DNA of 30,496 bases from JACQFZ01 sp036381895 (GCA_036381895.1 DASVBY010000040.1:1-30496); one strand, 5' to 3'. Positions 8,309-16,878 are shown, counted from the stretch's first letter. Notes: a model not told the origin generated them from the letters alone. Translations and numbers: made by a program.

Positions 8309-9088
8309 TCATGCAGGCGGGCGCGTATGCGATGGCGGCGCCGTGTGAATGCCGCATTCGGTCTTGCCGCGCCCGGCCCAGCGGCCGGCGCGTTCGTCGT
8401 CCTCCGGCGCGACCGGACGGGTGCACGGCCAGCAGCCGATGCTCTTGAAGCCCCGGTCGAGCAGCTCGTTGTACGGAACGCCCTTGTCGAGCACGTAGGC
8501 CCAGGTGTCCCGGCGCGTCCAGTTCGCGAGCGGATGCACCTTGACGTACGGCCGGCCGTCCTCGTGCTCGCGGCGCTCGAGGATCTCGGCGGTCGCGCGC
8601 AGCGGCGTCTGGTCGCGGCGCAGCCCGGCGATCCAGGCGTCGAGACCCGCGATCGCGCGGCGGTTCGGCTCGACCTTGCGGATGGCGCAGCACTGATCCG
8701 GATTCGTCTCGTAGAGCTTCGGGCCGTAGCGCCGCTCCTGCTCCGCGACGCTCATGAGCGGGCGAACGATCCGGAGGTTGAGCCTGTAGCGCGCGACGAG
8801 TATGTCCTTGAGCGCGAGCGTTTCGGGGAAAAGGAAGTCCGTATCGATCGTGTACACCGGAACGTCGGGGCGGATGCGCGTCGCCATGTCGATCAGCGCG
8901 CAGCCCTCGAGCCCGAACGCGGTCGAGATCGCGGCGTTCGGATAGGTTTCGAGCACGAAGCGGAGGATCTCCTGCGGGGTCGCGGTCTCGAGCTCGCGGC
9001 TCTTGCGCTTCAGGAACTCGGGGTCGAAGCGTTCGGCGTCGGCGCCTACGGGCGACGGTGCGGTTGGCAGCGTTTCCGGAATGGACAT
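8309..9088 (-). CDS. cysH: Thioredoxin-dependent adenylyl-sulfate (APS/PAPS) reductase
   Basis: The product (259 residues from the ATG at 9088) reduces activated sulfate to sulfite in assimilation. The phosphosulfate-binding loop STAFGLEGCALIDM is at 55-68. Cys133-Cys134 (DQCCAIRKVEP) and Cys219/Cys222 (GCWPC) are the four ligands of the 4Fe-4S cluster typical of APS-using reductases, and ECGIH at 244-248 holds the catalytic Cys245. Cluster ligands favour APS rather than PAPS as substrate. An in-frame TTG at 9121 would add 11 residues; neither start has a clear ribosome binding site and I prefer the ATG. The gene lies 95 bases downstream of the hyf-like operon on the same strand, so read-through is possible, but a functional link is not implied. 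No cysDN or cysI is in the window. Confidence 0.92.
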   Translation of the reverse strand: MSIPETLPTAPSPVGADAERFDPEFLKRKSRELETATPQEILRFVLETYPNAAISTAFGLEGCALIDMATRIRPDVPVYTIDTDFLFPETLALKDILVARYRLNLRIVRPLMSVAEQERRYGPKLYETNPDQCCAIRKVEPNRRAIAGLDAWIAGLRRDQTPLRATAEILERREHEDGRPYVKVHPLANWTRRDTWAYVLDKGVPYNELLDRGFKSIGCWPCTRPVAPEDDERAGRWAGRGKTECGIHTAPPSHTRPPA

Positions 9089-9183
9089 GGGCACAGCGGG
9101 AAAGAGCAACTCGTCCGGCAAGGAGCCGCAGAGTGCGGCCGCGCGCCGGCGCCGTCAAGCAAAGAAGAGTTATGAGGATATGA

Positions 9184-9711
9184 CTAACGCCGCTTCGCCG
9201 GCAGCCGGTCGATCGCCTCGAGAATGCCGCGCAGCAGGTCGAGCGGGGTGGGCGGGCAGCCGCGAATGACGCCGTCCACCGGAATGACGTTCGACACCGC
9301 GCCGCACGAGGCGTAGCTCGCGCCGAACTCGCCGCCCGTCGCACCGCACTCGCCGACGGCGAGCACGAGCTTCGGGTCGGGCATGCACGCGTAGGCCCGC
9401 CGCAGCGCCTCCTCCATGTGGCGCGACACCGGACCGGTGACGAGCAGCATGTCCGCGTGCCGCGGCGAGGCGACGAAGTGCACGCCGAAGCGCTCGATGC
9501 CGTAGTACGGGTTCGCGAGCGCGTGGATCTCGAGCTCGCAGCCGTTGCACGAGCCGGCGTCGACCTGCCGGATCGCGAGGCTCCCGGCGAAGAGCGCGCC
9601 GATCTTCGCCTTCACCCGTTCGCCGACCTCGGACAGCGCGGGCTCGAGGTCCACGGGCACGGGCTCGGTGACGATGCCGATGCGGCGTATCTTGTCGAGG
9701 ATCCTCAGCAT
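9184..9711 (-). CDS. HyfI/NuoB-like small iron-sulfur subunit of Hyf-like complex
   Basis: This 175-residue protein is the NuoB/HyfI-type small subunit carrying the terminal N2-like 4Fe-4S cluster next to the large subunit. Ligand cysteines are Cys55 and Cys58 in SCNGCE, Cys122 in GECG and Cys152 in RGCPP; the CxxC spacing is that of the hydrogenase side of the family rather than the tandem CC of NuoB. All four ligands are present, so electron transfer should still reach the (altered) large subunit. It is the last gene of the six-gene operon, starting 10 bases after the large-subunit stop. The region before the first Cys is short, as usual for HyfI. Confidence 0.9.
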   Translation of the reverse strand: MLRILDKIRRIGIVTEPVPVDLEPALSEVGERVKAKIGALFAGSLAIRQVDAGSCNGCELEIHALANPYYGIERFGVHFVASPRHADMLLVTGPVSRHMEEALRRAYACMPDPKLVLAVGECGATGGEFGASYASCGAVSNVIPVDGVIRGCPPTPLDLLRGILEAIDRLPAKRR

Positions 9712-9721
9712 GGCGGTAGTC

Positions 9722-11308
9722 CTACAGGTCGCTGCCGGAGTACGAGCCGTTCACCGACTTATTGCATACCGGAAAGTCGGGCACGATGTTGTCGTGGATC
9801 AGGCGCTCGAGCGCGGGCCAGTTGAGCACGCTCGGGTCGCGCGGGAAGTAGCGCGCAATCCGGCCGTCCGCGCCGAAGCGCACGTACGCGAATATCTCGC
9901 CGCGCCAGCCTTCGACGATGGCGAGGCCTTCGGCCGGGGCCGGCGGATCGCACCAGGGGATGCGCACCGGGCCCTCCGGCAGGCCGCGCAGGAGCTCTTC
10001 CAGCAGGTCGGCCGATGCCGCGATCTCCTCGGCGCGAACCTGCAGCCGCGCCGCGACGTCGCCGTCGCGGTAGACCGGGACGCGCACGCGCAGCTCGCCG
10101 TAGGGCGGATAGGGGGCGTCGCGGCGCACGTCGAAATCGATGCCGCTCGCGCGCCCGACGTAGCCGAGCACCCCGAGCTCGCGCGCCGTCGCGGGAGCGA
10201 GCACGCCGGTCGTGACGACGCGGTCCTCTACGCTCGGCGTGTCGCGGTAGATCGCGAGCAGGCCCTCGAGCTCGCGCCGCAGCGCCTCGAGCTCTTCCTG
10301 CATTTCGGCGGCGTGAGCCGCCGCGAGGTCCACGGCGACGCCGCCGGGGACGATGCGGTCCATCATGAAGCGGTGCCCGAACGCGCGCAGGGAAGTGCGC
10401 TGCCACTGCTCGCGCAGCCGGCCGAACTGGTAGAACGCGAAGGCGAACGCGACGTCGTTCAGGATGGCGCCGATGTCGCCCAGATGGTTCGCGATGCGCT
10501 CGCGCTCGGCCATGATGGCGCGCAGCCACACGGCGCGCGCCGGCGCTTCGAGGCCGGCGGCGCGCTCCATCGCGAGACAGGCGGCCAGGCCGTGCCCGAC
10601 CGTGGTATCGCCCGAAACGCGCGCGGCGAGCCGGGCGAGCCCGGCGGCGTCGCGCCCCTCCGCGATCTTCTCGATGCCTTTGTGCACGTAGCCGAGGCGC
10701 GCCTCGAGATGGAGCACGCTCTCGCCGACCGCGAGGAAGCGGAAATGACCCGGCTCGATGATGCCGGCGTGCACCGGTCCGACCGGGATCTCGTGCACGC
10801 CGCTGCCGTGCGCGCTCAGGAACGGGTAGTCGGTGTCGGCGGGTGTGGCGCCGCTCGCGCGGCTGCCGGCCGGGAAGTCCTTGCGCAGCGGATACTCGTC
10901 CTCGCGCCAGGCGCGGTGCCGGATCCAGCGACGCGGGTCCGGATGTCCCTCGAACACCACGCCGAGGAGGTCGCGCGTGTGGCGCTCGGCGCGCTCGGCC
11001 GCGGGGAAGAGCGGCGCGTGCGAGGCGAGCCGGGGCGCTGCGCGTGCGACCGTCGTGCGTGCGAGCAGGTAAACGCCCTGTCGCTCGAAGCAGGCGTAGA
11101 CGGCGAGCGCGTCTCCCGTGTCGTCGCCGAAGCCCGCGACGTAGCGGCAGCCGGCCGCCTTCGCGGCGGCACCGAGCCGCGCCCAGTCGTCCGCGGCGAC
11201 GTCGACCGCCTGCGCCGGCGCGAGCGCCGCCAGGGCGCGCCGCTCCATGCGCACGCCCTCGGCGGCGAGCCGCTCCAGGAGCTCGGTTGTCGAGTGCGTG
11301 GCTGTCAT
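9722..11308 (-). CDS. HyfG-like fused NuoC/NuoD large subunit lacking nickel ligands
   Basis: The 528-residue protein fuses a NuoC-like 30 kDa domain (ERHTRDLLGVVFEGHPDPRRW, about 109-128) to a NuoD/hydrogenase large-subunit domain from about 171 (VHEIPVGPVHAGIIEPGHFRF). In [NiFe] hydrogenases the nickel is held by an N-terminal CGIC and a C-terminal DPCxxC. Here the first position reads RVSGDTTVGHG (230-240) and the C-terminus ends PVCNKSVNGSYSGSDL, so three or all four Cys ligands are gone; only Cys515 remains near the end. It therefore cannot be a normal hydrogenase and resembles Ehr-type or HyfG-like subunits of unknown reaction. Automatic annotation as hydrogenase or formate hydrogenlyase subunit would be misleading. 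It starts 13 bases after the HyfF-like gene. Confidence 0.9.
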   Translation of the reverse strand: MTATHSTTELLERLAAEGVRMERRALAALAPAQAVDVAADDWARLGAAAKAAGCRYVAGFGDDTGDALAVYACFERQGVYLLARTTVARAAPRLASHAPLFPAAERAERHTRDLLGVVFEGHPDPRRWIRHRAWREDEYPLRKDFPAGSRASGATPADTDYPFLSAHGSGVHEIPVGPVHAGIIEPGHFRFLAVGESVLHLEARLGYVHKGIEKIAEGRDAAGLARLAARVSGDTTVGHGLAACLAMERAAGLEAPARAVWLRAIMAERERIANHLGDIGAILNDVAFAFAFYQFGRLREQWQRTSLRAFGHRFMMDRIVPGGVAVDLAAAHAAEMQEELEALRRELEGLLAIYRDTPSVEDRVVTTGVLAPATARELGVLGYVGRASGIDFDVRRDAPYPPYGELRVRVPVYRDGDVAARLQVRAEEIAASADLLEELLRGLPEGPVRIPWCDPPAPAEGLAIVEGWRGEIFAYVRFGADGRIARYFPRDPSVLNWPALERLIHDNIVPDFPVCNKSVNGSYSGSDL

Positions 11309-11321
11309 GTCGGCGCGGTGC

Positions 11322-12785
11322 TCACAGCGGCGATGCGCCGGAGATCAAGAGCGTCGCCTGCTCGAACCAGCGGGCGAGGAAGCCCGGGATGGCGAGCCCG
11401 AGCCAGAGCACGAGCGCGAGATGCACCATGACGGGCAGCATGTTGGCGCGCACCGGCTTCTGGTCCGCGGGCGGCTCGCCGTACACCATCGGGTGCAGGT
11501 GCCGGAACAGCCCGGCGAACGCGATGCCGAAACCGAGGAGCAGCGGCACCGCGAGCCACGGCCACGACTTCATGGTCGCGGTGAGCAGCAGGAACTCGCT
11601 GGTGAAGACGCCGAACGGCGGAAAGCCGGCGATGGCGATGGTGCCGAGAAGCAGGCCCCAGCCGATCGCCGGCTGCGTGCGGATGAGCCCGCGGATGCGG
11701 TCGATGCGCTGCGTGCCGGCGAGCTGGGCGGCGTGCCCGACGGTGATGAAGATCGCGCTCTTCGTGAGCGAGTGCACGGTCATGTGCAGCAGCGCCCCGA
11801 AGGTGGCGAGCGGGCCGCCGAGGCCGAACGCATAGGTCATGAGACCCATGTGCTCGATCGACGAGTAGCTGAACATGCGCTTGATGTCGTGCTGGCGGTG
11901 CAGGAACAGGCTCGCCACGGTGAACGACAAGAGCCCGAAGCCCATCATCAGGTAGCCGGCGAGCTGGTTCTGCAGCGACGCGTCGACGAGCATCTTGAAG
12001 CGCACCAGCGCGTACAGCGCCACGTTGAGGAGCAGCCCCGACAGCACCGCCGACATCGGCGTCGGGCCCTCGGAGTGCGCGTCCGGGAGCCAGCTGTGCA
12101 GCGGCACCAGCCCCACCTTGGTGCCGTAGCCGACCAGCAGGAACACGAACGCGAGCGACAGCACCGTCGGGTCGAGGCCGCCCGCGGCGCCGTGCAGTAC
12201 CGTCCAGGCGAGCCCGTTCTCGCGCTCCCCGAGCCGCTGCTCGGCGGCGAAGTAGACCAGCACCGTGCCGAAGAGCGCGAGCGCGATGCCGACGCCGCAG
12301 AGGATGAAATACTTCCACGCGGCCTCGATCGATTCGGGCGTGCGGTAGAGCGACACCAGCAGCACCGTCGTGAGCGTCGCCGCCTCCATCGCGACCCAGA
12401 GGATGCCGAGGTTGTCGGTCGCGAGCGCGAGCAGCATCGCGAACATGAAGCCCTGGTACATCGCGTGGTAGAGGCGCAGGCGCCGGTCGGTGAGCCGGCC
12501 GCGCTCGACCTCGTGGCGCATGTAGGGCCGGGAGAAGATCGCAGTGGTGAGCCCGACGAACGCCGTGAGCGCGACCAGGTACACGTTGAACGCGTCGATG
12601 TAGAAGAGCCCGCCGCTCGTGAGCATCGGCCCGCGCGCGAACACCTCGAGCGCCATCGCGAGCGAGGCCGCGAAAGTGAGGGCGCTCGCGCCGACGTTGA
12701 TCCAGCCGCCGGCCGGCCGATGCCCGCAGAAGGCGAGGACCAGGCTCCCGAGGAGCGGCGCGACGAGCGTGGCCTCGAGCAGCAT
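11322..12785 (-). CDS. HyfF-like proton-channel (NuoL/M/N antiporter-type) subunit
   Basis: This 487-residue, very hydrophobic protein (about 13-14 predicted helices) is an Mrp/NuoN-like proton-translocating subunit. Conserved channel residues are in place: Glu134 in WVAMEAATL, Lys223 and His230 in GTKVGLVPLHSWLPDAHSEGP, Lys302 in HDIKRMFSYSSIEH and Lys342 in HSLTKSAIF. The ATG at 12785 is chosen because it overlaps the HyfE-like stop as TGATG, indicating translational coupling; the frame is open further upstream but only antisense-like sequence in another gene is found there. Together with the HyfB-like subunit it would provide two antiporter-like channels. Confidence 0.9.
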   Translation of the reverse strand: MLLEATLVAPLLGSLVLAFCGHRPAGGWINVGASALTFAASLAMALEVFARGPMLTSGGLFYIDAFNVYLVALTAFVGLTTAIFSRPYMRHEVERGRLTDRRLRLYHAMYQGFMFAMLLALATDNLGILWVAMEAATLTTVLLVSLYRTPESIEAAWKYFILCGVGIALALFGTVLVYFAAEQRLGERENGLAWTVLHGAAGGLDPTVLSLAFVFLLVGYGTKVGLVPLHSWLPDAHSEGPTPMSAVLSGLLLNVALYALVRFKMLVDASLQNQLAGYLMMGFGLLSFTVASLFLHRQHDIKRMFSYSSIEHMGLMTYAFGLGGPLATFGALLHMTVHSLTKSAIFITVGHAAQLAGTQRIDRIRGLIRTQPAIGWGLLLGTIAIAGFPPFGVFTSEFLLLTATMKSWPWLAVPLLLGFGIAFAGLFRHLHPMVYGEPPADQKPVRANMLPVMVHLALVLWLGLAIPGFLARWFEQATLLISGASPL

Positions 12786-13516
12786 CACGGGCGCTCCCCG
12801 GCCGCGGCGGCGTCCGCGGCTTCGTCGTGCGTGAGAATGCTCTCGTGCGCCTCGGACAGCCGGTTCAGGCGATCGACGTCGAGCGTGTCGAACGACTCGC
12901 GCATATGGAAGAAGAAGACGCCGAAGAGGATCGCGGCGACCAGCACGTCGAAGGCCACGCCGAGCTCGACGATGAGCGGCATCCCGTAGGTCGAGACCAC
13001 CGCGGCGAAGAACAGGCCGTTCTCGATCGACATGAAGCCGATCACCTGCGCCACGGCCTTCTTGCGCGCGATCATGAGCAGCATTCCCACGAGCACCACC
13101 GCGATGCTCACGGCGACGGTGTTGCGGGTGGCGAGGCCCGAGAGGCGCACGATCGGCAGCGCCACGTAGTAGCTGAAGACGACCAGCGCCGCGCCGGCGA
13201 GGAGCAGCAGCGAGGGATGCCGGATGTTCTCGGCTTCGTGCTGGATCCCGAGGCGCAGCGCCAGCCGGTAGAGCAGCCACGGGATCAGGAACACCTTGAG
13301 CGCCACCGTGAGGCCGACCGAGATATAGAGGTGCGGATGGCCGGAAACGTACGCGACCAGGGCCGTTGCCACCGCGAGCAGTACGCCCTGCCAGGCGAAC
13401 GCGAAGATCAATGGCAGCATGCGCGCCTGCGCGAGCATGATGAACGACGTGAACAGCACCAGCGCCGCGAAGACGATGATCGCCTGTTCGTAGAGACTCA
13501 GCTGCGCGAGGCTCAC
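12785..13516 (-). CDS. HyfE-like membrane subunit (NuoK-related)
   Basis: The 243-residue protein has six to seven predicted helices in its first ~205 residues and a short charged C-terminal tail. It matches HyfE-type subunits (FGVFFFHMRESFDTLDVDRLNRL near the C-terminus; SIENGLFF at about 163-170, the NuoK-like motif with an intramembrane Glu). Start is GTG at 13516; a strong GGAGGG overlaps the preceding HyfC-like stop region 4 bases upstream, which decides the start. Its own TGA overlaps the next ATG. Role: part of the membrane arm between the NuoH-like and antiporter-like subunits. Confidence 0.88.
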   Translation of the reverse strand: MSLAQLSLYEQAIIVFAALVLFTSFIMLAQARMLPLIFAFAWQGVLLAVATALVAYVSGHPHLYISVGLTVALKVFLIPWLLYRLALRLGIQHEAENIRHPSLLLLAGAALVVFSYYVALPIVRLSGLATRNTVAVSIAVVLVGMLLMIARKKAVAQVIGFMSIENGLFFAAVVSTYGMPLIVELGVAFDVLVAAILFGVFFFHMRESFDTLDVDRLNRLSEAHESILTHDEAADAAAAGERP

Positions 13517-13520
13517 GCGT

Positions 13521-14483
13521 TCACCCTCCGGCCTCGAGGACGACGAAAGTCAGCATGCCGAGGAGCGCCAGCAGGAAGGCGAAGCCGAGGAACTGCGGCA
13601 CGCGGAACAGCCGCATCTTGGCGAGCACCGTCTCCCACACGACCAGCACCACGCCGAGCGCGCCGAGCTTCGCGGCAATGGCGAGCACGCCGAGCCCGAG
13701 CGCCGCGGGCGTGAACTCCTGCGCGATGCCCCACGGCAGGAACAGGTTCGCGATGAGCACGGCGTAGATCGCGAGCTTGATCTGCGAGGCCCATTCGATG
13801 AGCGCCAGATGGCGGCCGCTGTATTCGAGGATCATCGCCTCGTGCAGCATCGTGAGCTCGAGGTGCGTCGCGGGGTTGTCGACCGGAATGCGGCCGGTCT
13901 CCGCCACCGCCACCATCGCGAGCGCGAGCAGCGCGAACAGGAACGAGGGCCGGAGCACGAGCCCTGCGTTCAGCACGTAGTCCACGGCGCTCGCGACGTT
14001 GGTCGAGCTCGCGGTCATCGAGAGCGTGAACACCGCCATGAGCATCGCCGGCTCGGCGAGCGCGCCGACCATCATTTCGCGCGCCGACCCCATGCCGCCG
14101 AAGGCGGTGCCCACGTCGAGGCCGGCGAGCGCGGTGAAGAAGCGTGCGAGCGCGAAGAAGCCGGCGATGACGATGACGTCGGCGATCGCGGCGGTCGGAA
14201 GATCGACGGCGAAGAACGGCACCGCCGCCGCGGCGAGCAGGGTCGCGGCGCAGACGACGTAGGGCGCCGCGCGAAACAGCCACGAGGCGTTGTCGGCGAG
14301 GACCACGTCCTTGCGCGCGAGCTTGGCGAGATCGCGGTAGGGCTGCCACAGCGGCGGCGCGGCGCGGTTCTGGCTGCGGCACTTGACGCGCTTGATCCAC
14401 CCCGCAAGGAGCGGCGCCGCCGCCGCGAGCGCGAGCGTTTGCGCGAGCGCGAGCGCCCAGGCGAGGAAGGCATGTGCCGTCAT
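13521..14483 (-). CDS. HyfC-like membrane subunit (NuoH-related)
   Basis: This 320-residue protein with about eight helices corresponds to NuoH/HyfC/HycD, the subunit that joins the peripheral arm to the membrane arm and forms the quinone-like cavity in complex I. The signature loop VAETGRIPVDNPATHLELTMLHEAMILEYSG is present at about 193-223, with Glu195, Asp202, Glu209, Glu215 and Glu220, as is the N-terminal loop CRSQNRAAPPLWQPYRDLAKL (35-55). The ATG lies 13 bases after the HyfB-like stop. Retention of this acidic loop suggests a working energy-coupling pathway. Confidence 0.92.
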   Translation of the reverse strand: MTAHAFLAWALALAQTLALAAAAPLLAGWIKRVKCRSQNRAAPPLWQPYRDLAKLARKDVVLADNASWLFRAAPYVVCAATLLAAAAVPFFAVDLPTAAIADVIVIAGFFALARFFTALAGLDVGTAFGGMGSAREMMVGALAEPAMLMAVFTLSMTASSTNVASAVDYVLNAGLVLRPSFLFALLALAMVAVAETGRIPVDNPATHLELTMLHEAMILEYSGRHLALIEWASQIKLAIYAVLIANLFLPWGIAQEFTPAALGLGVLAIAAKLGALGVVLVVWETVLAKMRLFRVPQFLGFAFLLALLGMLTFVVLEAGG

Positions 14484-14496
14484 CGCGCCCGCGCCC

Positions 14497-16542
14497 TCAC
14501 GCCGCCGCGACCAGCCACTGCACCACGAGCAGCACGAGCAGCGTCACGAACGAGTACACGAGGTAGGTGTGGATGCTCCCCGCCTGCAGCGCGCCGATGC
14601 GCCGTGCGGCGGCGAGCACGAGGCGGCCGATCGGCACGTACGCCTTGAGCCACGACCAGTCGAGCACGTGCAGCACGTGGCGGATCGCGCGCGGGCGTCC
14701 GAGCGCATCCGGCCCGGGCGTCGTCTCGACGCGCTCTTCGATGCGCCAGGCGGGCGCGAACACGCGCCGCATGGGCATGGCGAAGCCGGTCGAGCTGTAC
14801 TGCATGCGCGCGGTGAGGCCGCCGAAGCCGCAATCCCAGGCCGGCGTATGCCGCGGCGGTCTGGCGCGGCGTTTGAGCAGCACGTAGCCGAGCGCGAACA
14901 CGAGCGCGATCGCGACCGCGACGAGCGGCGCGGAATAGGACGCGACAGCGGGCGCGACCGGCGTGAGCCAGAGCCAGCCGCTCGCCGTCGCCTGCGGCAG
15001 CTCGACATGGAGCAGGAGGCGCGTGAGCGGCGCGAGCGCCGCGATCACCGGCGTCGGCAACACCCCGAGGAGCAGGCAGCCGCTCGCGAGCAGGGCCATG
15101 CCGGCGAGCATGCCGGGGGAGACTTCGCGCGCGCGGGCGACGTGGCGCGTACGCGGGCGCCCGAGAAACGCGATGCCGTACGCCTTGATGAAGCAGGCGG
15201 CCGCGAGCGCGCCGGTCAGGGCGAGCGCCGCGGCGGCGAGCGGTATCAGGCTGCGGAGCACCGCGCTCTCGACGCCGCCGTCGAGCACCGGGGCGCGCAG
15301 CGCCGTCTGGAACGTGAGCCACTCGGACACGAAGCCGTTGAACGGCGGCAGCGCCGAAATCGCGATCGAGCCGACGAGAAAGAGGCCCGCGGTCACCGGC
15401 ATGCGCCGGATGAGGCCGCCCATGTGCTCCAGGTCGCGTTCGTGGGTGCGCATGATCACCGCGCCGGCGCCGAGAAACAGGAGTCCCTTGAACAGCGCGT
15501 GATTGAACGCGTGGTAGAGCGCCGCTACGAGGCCGAGCGTGCCGAGCACCGGATGGCCCGCGCCGAGGAAGATGAGCGAGAGCCCTATGCCGAGGAAGAC
15601 GATGCCGACGTTCTCGATCGAGGAGTACGCGAGCAGCCGCTTGAGTTCGTTCTGCTGTATGGCGTAAAGCACGCCGGCGAGCGCGCTCGCGGCGCCGAGC
15701 ACGAGGAGCAGCAGCCCCCAGCCCCAGTAGTACTGTCCGATCAGCCCGTACGTGACGCGCACGAAGCCGTAGATCGCGACCTTGAGCATCACGCCGCTCA
15801 TGAGGGCCGAGACGTGCGACGGCGCCACCGGATGCGCTTCCGGGAGCCACGCGTGCAGCGGCACGAGGCCGGCCTTCGCGCCGAAGCCCGCGAGCGCGAA
15901 TGCGAACGCCGCCGTCGCCCAGAGCGGCGTGAGCTCGGCGGCTGCCATCTGCGCGAACGCGAAACCGCCGCCGAACGCCGCCAGGACGCCGAAGGCGAGC
16001 AGGATCGCGAGCGCGCCGACGTGCGCCATCAGGAGGTACAGGAAGCCGGCGCGGCGATTGGCGCCGCGCTCGTGCTCGAACGTCACCAGCAGATAGCTCG
16101 CGACGGACATGAGCTCCCACGCGATCATGAAGGAGAGCGCATCGTCGGCGAGCACGACGAGGAGCATGCCGGCGACGAAGACCCCGGTCGCAAGGTGCAG
16201 CACCGCGATCGGGCGCGGCGCACGCTCGTACTCGCGCAGATACCCGGGTCCGTAGAAGCTCGTTGCGAGAACGACGACGCCGATCAGCACGAAGAAGAAG
16301 CCGGACAGTGCGTCGAGGCGCATCTGCCAGTGCAGCCACGGCAGCCCGAGCGCGAGCTCGCCGCGCTGTTCGAGCCCGGCGAGGAGCGCCGCGGCGCCGG
16401 CGGCGATCGCGAGCACCCCGGCCGCGCCGAGCAGCAGGAATACCAGGCGCTGCGCGAGCCGGCGGCGCGCGCCGAACGGCAGCGCTGCCAGGCCGGATAC
16501 GGCGGCAACGAGAATGGCGAGATAGGCGAGAGTGAGCGCCAC
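14497..16542 (-). CDS. HyfB-like proton-channel (NuoL-type) subunit
   Basis: The first gene of the operon encodes 681 residues with roughly 16 helices and belongs to the NuoL/HyfB/HycC antiporter-like family. Channel residues are conserved: Glu143 in WELMSVASYLL, Lys223 and His230 in GAKAGLVPLHAWLPEAHPVAPSH, Lys301 in NELKRLLAYSSIEN and Lys352 in HALFKGLLFLGAG. The C-terminal segment contains the HyfB-typical stretch TPAWDCGFGGLTARMQYSSTGFAMPMRRVF. The start is GTG at 16542 with only a weak ribosome binding site, so a slightly different start is possible. No DabA (DUF2309) gene is beside it, so it is not a DAB-type bicarbonate pump. Confidence 0.92.
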   Translation of the reverse strand: MALTLAYLAILVAAVSGLAALPFGARRRLAQRLVFLLLGAAGVLAIAAGAAALLAGLEQRGELALGLPWLHWQMRLDALSGFFFVLIGVVVLATSFYGPGYLREYERAPRPIAVLHLATGVFVAGMLLVVLADDALSFMIAWELMSVASYLLVTFEHERGANRRAGFLYLLMAHVGALAILLAFGVLAAFGGGFAFAQMAAAELTPLWATAAFAFALAGFGAKAGLVPLHAWLPEAHPVAPSHVSALMSGVMLKVAIYGFVRVTYGLIGQYYWGWGLLLLVLGAASALAGVLYAIQQNELKRLLAYSSIENVGIVFLGIGLSLIFLGAGHPVLGTLGLVAALYHAFNHALFKGLLFLGAGAVIMRTHERDLEHMGGLIRRMPVTAGLFLVGSIAISALPPFNGFVSEWLTFQTALRAPVLDGGVESAVLRSLIPLAAAALALTGALAAACFIKAYGIAFLGRPRTRHVARAREVSPGMLAGMALLASGCLLLGVLPTPVIAALAPLTRLLLHVELPQATASGWLWLTPVAPAVASYSAPLVAVAIALVFALGYVLLKRRARPPRHTPAWDCGFGGLTARMQYSSTGFAMPMRRVFAPAWRIEERVETTPGPDALGRPRAIRHVLHVLDWSWLKAYVPIGRLVLAAARRIGALQAGSIHTYLVYSFVTLLVLLVVQWLVAAA

Positions 16543-16594
16543 CTACCGACTCTTGCTGGAGGGAAACCTTCGAGCGGAGACTCGAAGCGCGCGA

Positions 16595-16600
16595 ACTATA
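16595..16600 (-). promoter_or_regulatory. Possible minus-10 element for the hyf-like operon
   Basis: On the minus strand TATAGT lies about 53 bases before the first start codon, directly beside a TGTCCC/GGGACA stem-loop (16604-16626) where the minus-35 would fall. No consensus minus-35 is seen. Confidence 0.3.
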
Positions 16601-16603
16601 TCA

Positions 16604-16626
16604 TGTCCCCATCCCCAGTAGGGACA
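16604..16626. repeat. REP-like stem-loop copy 1 (CATGTCCCC...GGGACAC)
   Basis: TGTCCC pairs with GGGACA across an 11-base loop. The same arrangement, CATGTCCCC then GGACAC with a 5-base loop, occurs after purC at 17868-17884, so the two copies bracket that gene. Confidence 0.4.
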
Positions 16627-16872
16627 CGCGGACGCGAAATTTGCGAACGAGCGGACCGGCGGTGAACCGCCGCACGCCGCGGGCGGCGAGGCGGCCGGTT
16701 CGCTCCCGTGCCCGGTCGCAGTGGACCGCTCGAGCCGCGCGCGGTCGTCGCGACCCGGACAAGGCGCGGCGGCCGGAACCGCGCCGGGACCCGGCTCGCG
16801 CCGGTTCGCTCGCGGCCCGGGCGCGGGGTCGGCGAGGGTCGGCCGCGGCTGCGCGACCCGAGGCGGTACGAG

Positions 16873-16878
16873 TAGAAT
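16873..16878 (+). promoter_or_regulatory. Possible minus-10 element of purC
   Basis: TAGAAT lies 24 bases before the GTG start. The minus-35 position reads TGCGCG, a poor match, so support is limited. Confidence 0.35.

Noticed and set aside
9184..16542. Active [NiFe] group 4 hydrogenase or formate hydrogenlyase
   Set aside because: Both CxxC nickel-ligand motifs are missing in the large subunit, and no ferredoxin subunit or maturation gene is in the window.
14497..16542. DAB-type inorganic carbon pump (DabB-like NuoL subunit)
   Set aside because: No DabA (DUF2309) gene adjoins it, and the surrounding genes form a complete Hyf-like set.
8309..16542. cysH as a seventh member of the Hyf-like operon
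   Set aside because: Same strand but separated by 62-95 bases, and it has a well-understood independent role in sulfate assimilation; co-transcription is possible but a shared function is not supported.
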